DNA of 64,000 nt, from positions 1 through 64,000 of the forward strand of contig NZ_MUGS01000011.1 of assembly GCF_002222055.1 (NCBI RefSeq). Direction: 5' to 3'. Source of the stretch: Flavobacterium araucananum. GTDB taxonomy: Bacteria > Bacteroidota > Bacteroidia > Flavobacteriales > Flavobacteriaceae. Below are positions 36,870-44,548 of the stretch, piece by piece. Both the position numbers and the translations under genes were made by a program. Position 1 is the first letter of the stretch; every line of letters starts with the position of its first letter. Under the pieces are notes generated by a model. It saw nothing but the letters and a program-made list of their open reading frames with translations, was not told where the DNA came from and did no database searches.

Positions 36870-37544
36870 TTGCCTTTTATCCTAAATATAGAAACTGCAA
36901 CCAAAAATTGCTCCGTGTCCATTGCCAAAAATGGAGAAACAATTGTATGTAAAGAAATCGCAGAAGAAGGATATTCGCATGCAGAAAAACTACATGTTTT
37001 TATCGAAGAAGTAATTGCTGAGGCAGGTATTTCAGTTCAGGATTTAAATGCAATTGCGGTAAGTCAGGGTCCGGGTTCTTACACCGGTTTACGCATAGGC
37101 GTTTCGGCAGCAAAAGGATTGTGTTTTGCTCTAAACTTACCTCTGATAGCAGTAGATACGTTACAAACTTTAGCATCGCAGGCAAATGTTGCCACAGGAA
37201 AAATTATTCCCATGCTCGATGCCAGAAGAATGGAAGTTTACAGCGCCATTTTTAATGCTGGTTTAGAAATCGAAAGAGCAACTGAAGCAGAGGTTATTAC
37301 AGAGGATTCTTTTGCAGACTATACAGAAACCATTTATTTTGTTGGAGATTGTGCAGATAAATGCAAGGCAGTTTTAACCAAAGAAAACTTTGTGTTTTTA
37401 GAAAATGTCAAATACCCATCTGCAGCTGCAATGAGTAAAATAAGTTATGATAAATACCAAAAAAGCGACACCGTAGATGTCGCTTATTTTGAACCTTATT
37501 ATTTGAAAGATTTTATCATGGCACCGCCATCAAAAAAACAATAA
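36870..37544 (+). CDS. tsaB: tRNA threonylcarbamoyladenosine biosynthesis protein TsaB
   Basis: 224 residues with a TTG start (PFILNIETATKNCSVSI), the only start that keeps the ASKHA N-terminal strand. Diagnostic YeaZ/TsaB segments: SHAEKLHVFIEEV, AVSQGPGSYTGLRIG and MLDARRMEVYSAIF. TsaB is the inactive ASKHA partner of TsaD in the t6A modification of tRNAs reading ANN codons; tsaD is not in this window. Convergent with the MscS gene, 7 bases apart. Confidence 0.93.
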   Translation: MPFILNIETATKNCSVSIAKNGETIVCKEIAEEGYSHAEKLHVFIEEVIAEAGISVQDLNAIAVSQGPGSYTGLRIGVSAAKGLCFALNLPLIAVDTLQTLASQANVATGKIIPMLDARRMEVYSAIFNAGLEIERATEAEVITEDSFADYTETIYFVGDCADKCKAVLTKENFVFLENVKYPSAAAMSKISYDKYQKSDTVDVAYFEPYYLKDFIMAPPSKKQ

Positions 37545-37551
37545 AACGATT

Positions 37552-38364
37552 TTATTTTTGAAGTGTAAACGGCTGAACAGAAATTCCTGCTTCGTCCAGT
37601 GCTGTTTTGCAATTCTCTAAAGTATCTGAGAAAACAGATCCATAATTTGCATTCTTTGCCCACGGGCGTACCGCAAATTCTACAGAGCTTGCCGTTAAGT
37701 TTTTTACAAAAACTTCCGGTGCCGGTTTTTTAAGCACTTTAGGATTTTTTTCTAAAACATCGATAAGGACATCTTTTGCTTTTTTAATATCAGAGTCGTA
37801 TGAAATTGCAAAAGTCAAATCGGCCCTTCTTTCACCTTGCATTGAATAATTGATGATCGTTCCGTTAGACAAAGCGCCGTTTGGCACAAAAACCGTTTGA
37901 TTATTACCCGTAAGCATTTTGGTTACAAAAATCTGAATTTCTACCACAGTGGCAATCACACCTTGTGCCTCGATTGTATCACCCACTTTAAAAGGTTTAA
38001 AAACGATAATCAACATTCCTCCCGCAAAATTAGAAAGTGATCCCTGCAATGATAAACCTACTGCAAGTCCCATCGCACCTAAGATGGCAACAAATGATGA
38101 AGTCTCAATACCCAGTTTTGAGATAAAAGTAACAAACAATAAAATTCGCAATGCCCAGATTAAAATATCCGAGAGGAATTTTGTTAATGTGGGATCTAAA
38201 TTCCTTTGAACCATTACTTTTGTAATGACCCTGTTTATTAATCTGATGGCATAAATACCAACAAATAAAATAATAAATGCCGAGATTAATTTAGGAGCGT
38301 AATCAACTAGTACGTCAATAAATTTAGTGACATAATTACTCAGTTGCTCTGGATTGATGTTCAT
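37552..38364 (-). CDS. Small-conductance mechanosensitive channel (MscS family)
   Basis: 270 residues from ATG 38364. A start nine codons upstream would lie inside the preceding gene's terminator, so it is rejected. Three N-terminal helices, the pore helix rich in Gly/Ala (FVAILGAMGLAVGLSLQGSL), the beta domain (FKPFKVGDTIEAQGVIATVVEIQ) and the C-terminal alpha/beta vestibule are all present. It opens on membrane tension to release osmolytes during hypo-osmotic shock. Confidence 0.93.
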   Translation of the reverse strand: MNINPEQLSNYVTKFIDVLVDYAPKLISAFIILFVGIYAIRLINRVITKVMVQRNLDPTLTKFLSDILIWALRILLFVTFISKLGIETSSFVAILGAMGLAVGLSLQGSLSNFAGGMLIIVFKPFKVGDTIEAQGVIATVVEIQIFVTKMLTGNNQTVFVPNGALSNGTIINYSMQGERRADLTFAISYDSDIKKAKDVLIDVLEKNPKVLKKPAPEVFVKNLTASSVEFAVRPWAKNANYGSVFSDTLENCKTALDEAGISVQPFTLQK

Positions 38365-38374
38365 ATTTTTCGAA

Positions 38375-38400
38375 TAAAAAAACCTTCTCAAAGAGAAGGT
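38375..38400 (-). terminator. Terminator of the helical repeat protein gene (minus strand)
   Basis: ACCTTCTC (38382-38389), AAA loop, GAGAAGGT (38393-38400); reading leftward it is followed by a T-run (A-run at 38375-38381 on the plus strand). It separates the 38454-38861 gene from mscS. Confidence 0.8.
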
Positions 38401-38453
38401 GTATTAGCGCTGCAAATATAGAGATATTTATCGTTATAAGAAAAAAGGAGACT

Positions 38454-38861
38454 CTATTCCTTTTCAGGAATAACGTCAGTAGTTTTGTCTGCTATGTGGT
38501 CTGTTTTTTCAGTAACATCAGCGATATTTTCAGTTACAGTAGTTTTGGTGGCAGTAGTAGTATCGCTTGCTTTTTCTTTTACAGAATCGATTACATCACT
38601 TACAGAATCTGACGCTTTTTCGACATATTCGCTTACGATATCCTTTGCCTTATGGGCATATTCTACTGCGCTATCAAGTATGGGCTCTGAAGCTTCTTTT
38701 GCCTTTGCAAAAGTTTCCTCGGCAAAAGTTTCAACTTTATCGATATAAGGTTCAGCAGCCTCTTTTGCCTGTTCAAACTTAACCTCGGCCTGAGTCGCCA
38801 AATCTGACGTAGAATCTTTGGCTGTGCCAAATAAATTCTTAAAAAATGAAGATAATCCCAT
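38454..38861 (-). CDS. LEA/apolipoprotein-like amphipathic repeat protein (135 aa)
   Basis: The preferred start is ATG 38861 (MGLSSFFKNLFG); another in-frame ATG ten codons upstream (38891) is possible. The rest is a continuous amphipathic helix rich in Ala, Lys, Glu, Asp and Thr, with 11-residue-like repeats such as AKEAAEPYIDKVETFAEETF and SVSDVIDSVKEKASDTTTA. This composition resembles YtxH-, LEA- or apolipoprotein-type stress proteins. No catalytic motif, no signal peptide. A stress or membrane-associated role is plausible; there is no direct evidence for either. Confidence 0.75.
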   Translation of the reverse strand: MGLSSFFKNLFGTAKDSTSDLATQAEVKFEQAKEAAEPYIDKVETFAEETFAKAKEASEPILDSAVEYAHKAKDIVSEYVEKASDSVSDVIDSVKEKASDTTTATKTTVTENIADVTEKTDHIADKTTDVIPEKE

Positions 38862-38956
38862 AGTTATAGTATTGATTAGTTTAGAGTACAATATTAACTA
38901 TTTTATCTCATAATCGGGTAATAATTTACTGAAAATTAGATAGATATGGGTTTAAT

Positions 38957-38986
38957 AAAAAAGCGCCTGCCAATGGCAGACGCTTT
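38957..38986 (-). terminator. Terminator after the Nfu-type gene
   Basis: GCGCCTGCC (38963-38971) pairs with GGCAGACGC (38975-38983) with one mismatch around an AAT loop; on the minus strand a run of Ts follows. It lies 24 bases past the stop of the 39010-39909 gene. Confidence 0.8.
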
Positions 38987-39009
38987 CAGTATTTTTGATC
39001 ATAAATTAT

Positions 39010-39909
39010 TTATGCATTTATAGCCTCTACTTTAATTGCCTCATCGTTTAGCATGCTTTTTAGCATATTTTCGATTCCGCTTTTCAAAGTAAACGTAGAT
39101 GACGGACAACCGCTGCAAGCACCCTGCAAAATTACTTTTACCGTTTTGTCTTCCTCATTATAAGAGTCAAAAGCAATGTTTCCGCCATCAGCCGCAACCG
39201 CAGGTTTTACATATTCTTCTAAAATATTAATGATTTGTTGCGAAGTAACATCCAGTTTGTCAAATGCTTCGTCTTTTGTAATATCATTTTTTGTAGCAAC
39301 TTCAATTAGATTTTCATCTAAAACAGTTCCTCCATTTTCGATATATTGCTTGATAAACGTTCTTACTTCCAGCGTAATTTCATCCCAGTCATTAATATCA
39401 TATTTAGTTACCGAAATATAATTTTCGTCAATGAAAACCTCTTTTACGTAAGGAAATTTAAACAATTCTTTTGCCAGAGGAGATGAAGCAGTTTGGTCGA
39501 TATTTTTGTACTCAACAGCATTTTTGGTCAACATTCTGCTCACCACAAATTTTAAAGCCGAAGGATTTGGAGTTGTTTCTCCATAAACTGTGACAGGTTG
39601 TTTTTTAGGCTGATTTTCATCCACTTTTATAATAACACCGCCTTTGTCTACAAACGCCTGAATTTGCTCGGCAACAGCATCTTTTACATCATCCCATTCT
39701 ACAATGCTGTATCTTTCGATCGCGATAAAGTTTCCTGAAATATAAACCGTTTTTACAAACGGAAGATAAAATAATTGTTGTGCTAAAGGAGATGCTTGTG
39801 CTTCATCTATATTTTTAAATTCAAAATTTTGATTTTTTGTAATGAAATCTTCAAACTCGAACTTTAGGATCGTTGGATTTTGAGTTTCTTTTATAGTGAT
39901 TTTCGTCAT
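39010..39909 (-). CDS. Nfu/NifU-type iron-sulfur scaffold protein with duplicated N-terminal domain
   Basis: 299 residues. Two Nfu N-terminal-like domains are visible (about 1-95 and 105-195), each with the pattern TPN..LKF, SPLAQQLF.LPFVK and W-D--. The C-terminal NifU domain (about 215-295) carries the cluster-binding CxxC in GACSGCPSSTFTL. Nfu proteins receive Fe-S clusters and deliver them to target enzymes. The tandem N-terminal domain is a familiar Bacteroidota variant. A -7 box (TAAATTTG on the minus strand, 39933-39926) is 16 bases upstream, so the leader is short. Confidence 0.93.
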   Translation of the reverse strand: MTKITIKETQNPTILKFEFEDFITKNQNFEFKNIDEAQASPLAQQLFYLPFVKTVYISGNFIAIERYSIVEWDDVKDAVAEQIQAFVDKGGVIIKVDENQPKKQPVTVYGETTPNPSALKFVVSRMLTKNAVEYKNIDQTASSPLAKELFKFPYVKEVFIDENYISVTKYDINDWDEITLEVRTFIKQYIENGGTVLDENLIEVATKNDITKDEAFDKLDVTSQQIINILEEYVKPAVAADGGNIAFDSYNEEDKTVKVILQGACSGCPSSTFTLKSGIENMLKSMLNDEAIKVEAINA

Positions 39910-40052
39910 GATTTGTAATTTTCCACAAATTTACTAAAGTTATTTTCTACTAATACCTATATTTGATTTTTTAATAAAATAATTAAGACTCTTTTCAAAT
40001 TAATCGTATTAAATTGAATATGTCTAAAATTTATTTAAACAAAATTGCCTTT

Positions 40053-41042
40053 ATGGAATTTAGAATCAGGGTTTTATTTATTTTTTTCGTTACAACGTTT
40101 TACTCTTATTCGCAAGAAGGACTTCCAGTTTATTCAGATTATTTATCAGATAATTATTACTTAATACATCCCTCAATGGCCGGAGCTGCCAATTGTGCCA
40201 AAATAAGATTGACAGCCAGAAAGCAATGGTTTGGTCAGGAGGATGCACCAGCTCTTCAAACTTTGACTTTTAACGGAAGAATAGGGGAGCGATCCGGAGC
40301 CGGAATTATAATCTTTAATGATAAAAATGGCTACCATTCGCAAAAAGGAGTAAAACTTACGTATGCACATCATATCATGTTCTCCAGAGACGAAATCGAT
40401 CTCAATCAGCTTTCGTTTGGTATAAGCGGAGGAGTTATTCAGAGTCAGCTTGATGAAACCAAATTTGGCGGGAGTTTTGATCCCATCGTTTTTGGCTCCA
40501 TTCAAAAAGATTCTTATTTTAATCTCGATGTAGGAGCTTCTTATAACTATCTCGATTTTTATGCCCATGCCACTGTTCAGGGCGTACTTGAAACCCGAAG
40601 AGAATTGTATACAGAGTATGAAAGTGATAATTTAAGAAAGTTTCTTTTAAGTGCCGGATATGTTTTTGGTAAAAGAGAAAACATTACCTGGGAGCCATCA
40701 GTATTGTTTCAATTGTTTGATAAGACGAAACAAAAATCGATAGATTTAAACTTAAAAGCTTACAAAAGCATGGATTTTGGAAGTCTTTGGGCTGCACTGT
40801 CATACAGACGAAGTTTTGACGGAGCAGAATATGCTACATCAAGTGGAGTATCAGCTCAAAAACTGCAATATATTACCCCTATAATTGGACTTAATTACAA
40901 TAATTTTATGTTTGCTTATACGTATTCGCAAGTTACGGGCAACGTAAAATTTGATACCGGAGGTTACCACCAAATTACTTTAGGAATCAATTTATTTTGC
41001 AAAAGAGAACGTTACGATTGTAATTGTCCTGCTATTAATTAA
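40053..41042 (+). CDS. PorP/SprF family T9SS protein without an adjacent substrate
   Basis: 329 residues if started at ATG 40053 (MEFRIRVLFIFFVTTFYSYS, a good signal peptide); an in-frame ATG at 40020 and TTG at 40014 would add 11-13 residues ahead of it. The mature start LPVYSDYLSDNYYLIHPSMA and RLTARKQWFG are the family pattern (substrate-partner barrel). Unlike the copy at 2414, no type B CTD protein or OmpA partner lies next to it; a gamma carbonic anhydrase follows 10 bases later and may be co-transcribed. Its secretion partner must be elsewhere or it has another role. Confidence 0.88.
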   Translation: MEFRIRVLFIFFVTTFYSYSQEGLPVYSDYLSDNYYLIHPSMAGAANCAKIRLTARKQWFGQEDAPALQTLTFNGRIGERSGAGIIIFNDKNGYHSQKGVKLTYAHHIMFSRDEIDLNQLSFGISGGVIQSQLDETKFGGSFDPIVFGSIQKDSYFNLDVGASYNYLDFYAHATVQGVLETRRELYTEYESDNLRKFLLSAGYVFGKRENITWEPSVLFQLFDKTKQKSIDLNLKAYKSMDFGSLWAALSYRRSFDGAEYATSSGVSAQKLQYITPIIGLNYNNFMFAYTYSQVTGNVKFDTGGYHQITLGINLFCKRERYDCNCPAIN

Positions 41043-41052
41043 ATTTTTTATT

Positions 41053-41577
41053 ATGCTTATAAAATCTGTAAACGGAAAAACTCCGGCTATTCCGGAAGAT
41101 TGTTATGTTGCCGAAAACGCTACAATTGTGGGCGATGTTACTTTTGGCGATTCTTGCAGCGTTTGGTTTAATGCTGTAATTCGTGGCGATGTAAACTTTA
41201 TTAAAATAGGAAATAAAGTAAATATTCAGGACGGTGCCATAATTCATTGCACATATCAAAAGCACCCAACAATTATAGGTAACAATGTTTCTATCGGGCA
41301 TAATGCAATCGTGCACGGATGCACAATTCATGACAATGTTTTGATTGGGATGGGCGCTATCGTAATGGATAATTGTGTTGTAGAAAGTAATTCGATTATA
41401 GCAGCAGGAGCTGTTATCACACAAAATACAGTTGTAGCTTCCGGTACTATTTATGCAGGTGTTCCTGCAAAAAAAGTAAAAGACATCGATCAATCTGACT
41501 TTGCAGGAGAGATTGAGCGCATTTCCAACAATTATGTAATGTATTCAGGCTGGTTTAAAAACGAAGAAGAACTATAA
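41053..41577 (+). CDS. Gamma-class carbonic anhydrase-like hexapeptide protein
   Basis: 174 residues of left-handed beta-helix repeats (NATIVGDVTFGDSCSVWFNA). Metal-ligand histidines sit in IHCTYQ and IGHNAIVHGC, as in the YrdA/CaiE/gamma-CA family. RGDVNFIKIGNKVNIQDG is highly characteristic. Members bind zinc or iron and some hydrate CO2; activity for this branch is unproven. The 3' end overlaps the convergent LytTR gene by 6 bases. Confidence 0.92.
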   Translation: MLIKSVNGKTPAIPEDCYVAENATIVGDVTFGDSCSVWFNAVIRGDVNFIKIGNKVNIQDGAIIHCTYQKHPTIIGNNVSIGHNAIVHGCTIHDNVLIGMGAIVMDNCVVESNSIIAAGAVITQNTVVASGTIYAGVPAKKVKDIDQSDFAGEIERISNNYVMYSGWFKNEEEL

Positions 41578-42288
41578 ATTGATCCTTTCGAAAAACGAAT
41601 TTTTATAACTTTCGCTAATAGGAATTCGTTTATCACTAATCAAAACTTTGTTTTTCTGAATTGATTTTACATGTTTGATATTAATGATATAAGATCTGTG
41701 AATTCTGGAGAATCCTTTGCTCGAAAGTAAGTTTTCCAGTTTTATTAAACTAATTAAAGTCAGCGTAAATTTATTATCAGTAGTATAAATTTTGACGTAA
41801 TCTTTTAAGCCTTCGATAAATAAAATATCCGAAAAGTTCATTTTTACGTTTTCATATTCTGCCCTTACAAACATAAAATCCTGCTCTAATTCCGGAGCAG
41901 TTGTGTTCTCTGAAATGGCCTGAATGGCTGTTGCCGGATTTAAAACCTGTTGCGCACGCACTACCGATTTTAAAAAACGATGAAACGGGATTGGTTTTAC
42001 TAAATAATCTACAGCACCCAGATTAAAACCTTCAACAGCATAATCAGAAAAAGCAGTTGTAAAAATAACCAAAGGCTTTTTTTCGATCGTATTCAGGAAA
42101 TCAATTCCGGAAAAATGAGGCATCTGGATGTCCAGAAAAATTAAATCGACGTTGTTTTGATTGATAAACGAAACGGCATCAATGGCATTATTAAAGGTGC
42201 TGATCAATTCAAGTGAATCTACTTTTCGAACAAAATCTTCTAATAATTCAACCGCTAAAGGTTCATCGTCTATAATTACACATTTCAT
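41572..42288 (-). CDS. LytTR-family response regulator
   Basis: 238 residues. Receiver domain about 1-115 with acidic pocket IIDDEP, phospho-acceptor D53 in LIFLDIQMP, T78/T79 in FTTAF and K98 in YLVKPIP. LytTR DNA-binding domain about 135-238 (FVRAEYENVKMNFSDILFIE, FSRIHRSYIINIKHV). The cognate kinase is most likely the LytS-like protein at 43126-44226, separated from it only by the dioxygenase-like gene. It has its own -7 element at 42334-42327 and overlaps carA-type gene 41053-41577 tail to tail. Confidence 0.94.
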   Translation of the reverse strand: MKCVIIDDEPLAVELLEDFVRKVDSLELISTFNNAIDAVSFINQNNVDLIFLDIQMPHFSGIDFLNTIEKKPLVIFTTAFSDYAVEGFNLGAVDYLVKPIPFHRFLKSVVRAQQVLNPATAIQAISENTTAPELEQDFMFVRAEYENVKMNFSDILFIEGLKDYVKIYTTDNKFTLTLISLIKLENLLSSKGFSRIHRSYIINIKHVKSIQKNKVLISDKRIPISESYKNSFFERINL

Positions 42289-42326
42289 TTGTTGAAGTTT
42301 AAGATTTAAAGATTTGCTTTTGGGGT

Positions 42327-42334
42327 CAAAAGTA
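42327..42334 (-). promoter_or_regulatory. -7 promoter element of the LytTR regulator
   Basis: The minus-strand reading is TACTTTTG, matching TAnnTTTG, 38 bases before the ATG at 42288. The same octamer lies before the first gene of the cluster (46429-46436). Confidence 0.6.
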
Positions 42335-42391
42335 GTTTTAAACCAGTAAATTAAGTTTTAAAATTATCATAAAATACTGATTGATAAAAAA

Positions 42392-43102
42392 TTATCCGTT
42401 TACAGTAACGGTTTTGCTCAAAGTGTAACCATCTGTTAAGTTGCCAGTTAAAGTCGCTAATTCATCTGCTAAACTATCTGAGAAAACATTGTCTTTTGTG
42501 TTCGAAGTGTCTGCCTGGCCATGAGCAACATAATTGGTGCTCGAATATACCGTACTCGTAACATTTTCAGGAAAAGCAATTTGTGTTACTAACAAGGATG
42601 AACCTGTACTACTCAAAACTTCGACATGAACGTGTGGCGCCCTGCCCTGGTACCAACCCGGAAAAATCGACAGAAACGAAACAGCACCTTTTGAATCGGT
42701 GGTTTGCCTGCCTCGTAAAAAGTGAACCGAAGTATAATCTGTTTGCTGCATCGAAGTCCCGCCATATTCAGAATAATTTCCGTCTTTATCACAATGCCAT
42801 ACATCTACCAAAACACCCGCCAGAGGCGAACAGTTGTTGTTTTTATTTTCGATAACTAAATTGATAAGCAAAGCAACGCCAACGCGGTCAGATTTTATGT
42901 TTTCTAAAACCAGCTGACTTGGTGTTTTGATAGGGAAGGGGCCTTTTGTTTCTGATGGAGAAACAGTGCAACTTGCGTCGTCTGTAGCAGTTGTGCCGGA
43001 GTCATCATTGTCATTTTTAGAACATGATTCTAAAACCTTAGCGGCAGTTGCCAGCGAAGCAATGCCTAAAATACTGTTTCGAATGAATTTTTTTCTGTCC
43101 AT
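42392..43102 (-). CDS. Intradiol ring-cleavage dioxygenase-like lipoprotein
   Basis: 236 residues. The N-terminus reads DRKKFIRNSILGIASLATAA...LESCSKNDNDD: a twin-arginine-like signal (R-K variant) ending in a lipobox with Cys 27, followed by an acidic stretch of the kind that directs lipoproteins to the cell surface in Bacteroidota. The catalytic domain keeps ETKGPFP, Y110 (GNYSEYGG), Y151, H157 and H159 (GWYQGRAPHVHVEV), the two Tyr and two His ligands of non-heme Fe(III) in protocatechuate/catechol dioxygenases. It would cleave catechol-type rings or a related substrate outside the cytoplasm. It is 23 bases after a histidine kinase gene, an unusual partner. Confidence 0.87.
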   Translation of the reverse strand: MDRKKFIRNSILGIASLATAAKVLESCSKNDNDDSGTTATDDASCTVSPSETKGPFPIKTPSQLVLENIKSDRVGVALLINLVIENKNNNCSPLAGVLVDVWHCDKDGNYSEYGGTSMQQTDYTSVHFLRGRQTTDSKGAVSFLSIFPGWYQGRAPHVHVEVLSSTGSSLLVTQIAFPENVTSTVYSSTNYVAHGQADTSNTKDNVFSDSLADELATLTGNLTDGYTLSKTVTVNG

Positions 43103-43125
43103 AATAAGTGCGTTAAATCCGTTAA

Positions 43126-44226
43126 TTAATCTATTGCAGTCTGAATTTTATCTAATTTTAAATTCAGGTGTACACGGTAATATTGATTGTCCTGTGTTAT
43201 AGTAAGTTCATGCGCGTTTGGATATAGTAAATCCAGTCGGTTTTGAATGTTTACCAATCCTATTCCTGAATTTTCAGGATCTTTGACATAGTTTTCAATC
43301 GTGTTTTCGATCCAGAAATCGAGATTATTTTCAAGAATAAAAATCTTGATCTTGACATGCGCGGCACCTTTGTAATCAGTTCCGTACTTAAATGCATTTT
43401 CTACAAACGAAATAAGCAATAAAGGTTCAATAAACTGATTTCTGGTATCGCCATGAACGTTGATAACGATGTCTTCGATATTGTTGAGCCTGAGTTTTTG
43501 CAACTCAATATAATTCTGGATATAATTGACTTCTTTTTCTAAAGCCACCGTTTTGTTATCCGTTTCATACAGCATATACCGCATTAATTCTGATAATGTG
43601 ACGATGGCATCAGGGACCAAATCAGATTTTTTGTGTGCCAATGAATAAATACTGTTCAATGAATTGAATAAAAAATGCGGGTTTGTTTGTTTGCGCAAGT
43701 AAATCAACTCAGTATTTGTTCGGTGTGTCTCGGCAATTAATTTATTTTGTTGATTGTTATAAAATTCTGTAAGCGTTCTTATAATGGCACTTATGGTAAT
43801 AATTAAAATATAGAAAAAAGAAGGTCCAATTTTAAAAAACAAAGGCTGTCTGGTTGCCATCATCATTCTGGGTCTTGTCTCTTTAAATATTAGTTTAAGC
43901 TCTTCAGGCGGTATCATTCGCGTTCGTGCGTGCCTAAATTCAGGAATGAAATAATTGATCCTGATGATCATAAACAGTAAAATAAGAGCAAATGCAAAGA
44001 CAAAATAAAGCCAGTATTTTTTTTCTAAAAGTAAGACCGGAACCAAGTAGAAATAGTTCAGATAAAACAAAATAATTCCTGTGGTCCATTGTACATAAAA
44101 GTCATTATTGATCTTAAACGGACTTTCGTAAAACTGAATTAATGAAGTCAGGATAAAGAAAACCCAAATGATGCAATGGAATAAAATTTTATTTGAACTC
44201 GTATTTCTGATGGTATCTATTTTCAT
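43126..44226 (-). CDS. LytS/YehU-type sensor histidine kinase
   Basis: 366 residues. About four N-terminal membrane helices (for example ILFHCIIWVFFILTSLIQFY and FYILIITISAIIRTL) without a large extracellular domain. The His_kinase domain has the phosphorylatable H184 in QTNPHFLFNSLNSIYSLA, and the ATPase part shows PLLLISFVENAFKYG (N box) and NSGIGLVNIQNRLDLLYP (G box). Kinases of this family pair with LytTR regulators, here at 41572-42288. The start directly abuts the DUF4907 stop with no gap, so translation is probably coupled. With almost no sensory domain of its own it may rely on neighbouring envelope proteins for input. Confidence 0.94.
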   Translation of the reverse strand: MKIDTIRNTSSNKILFHCIIWVFFILTSLIQFYESPFKINNDFYVQWTTGIILFYLNYFYLVPVLLLEKKYWLYFVFAFALILLFMIIRINYFIPEFRHARTRMIPPEELKLIFKETRPRMMMATRQPLFFKIGPSFFYILIITISAIIRTLTEFYNNQQNKLIAETHRTNTELIYLRKQTNPHFLFNSLNSIYSLAHKKSDLVPDAIVTLSELMRYMLYETDNKTVALEKEVNYIQNYIELQKLRLNNIEDIVINVHGDTRNQFIEPLLLISFVENAFKYGTDYKGAAHVKIKIFILENNLDFWIENTIENYVKDPENSGIGLVNIQNRLDLLYPNAHELTITQDNQYYRVHLNLKLDKIQTAID

Positions 44227-44541
44227 TTATAATTTTATTTTTAATAAAATTAAATCATTTTTGGTTACCGTTGGCGATATGTTTTGTTTGAGTTTCGTTA
44301 CAACCAGATTGCCTACTTTAAGAGCATCTTTTTCTGATGTAAAACTTTTAGTGTCGCTTATTGCCGGAATAATCGATTGTTTGATTATAACCTTCTCTTT
44401 GTAAGCAACAGTATATCCCCAGCCAAAAGCCGTTTTAAAAGATCCTGTTTTTAAAACTTCCTGTTTTGAACAAGCTGCAAATTGCAAAACCAGTACTATA
44501 AACAGTAAATTCTTCTGGATTTTACTCCAGAAGAATTGCAT
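44227..44541 (-). CDS. DUF4907 family small lipoprotein (104 aa)
   Basis: From ATG 44541: a signal segment ending FAACSKQ with a lipobox Cys (C24); an in-frame ATG at 44562 would overlap the kelch gene by 14 bases and is the alternative. The mature part (GWGYTVAYKEKVIIKQSIIP, FTSEKDALKVGNLVVTKL, ISPTVTKNDLILL) fits the DUF4907 pattern. Function unknown. It lies between a surface-type kelch lipoprotein and a histidine kinase in a tight operon, suggesting it works in sensing or in the same envelope complex. Confidence 0.82.
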   Translation of the reverse strand: MQFFWSKIQKNLLFIVLVLQFAACSKQEVLKTGSFKTAFGWGYTVAYKEKVIIKQSIIPAISDTKSFTSEKDALKVGNLVVTKLKQNISPTVTKNDLILLKIKL

Positions 44542-44548
44542 TTTTGTT

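Noticed and set aside
38365-38391. Longer start for the MscS gene
   Set aside because: The added residues would be encoded inside the terminator hairpin of the upstream gene.
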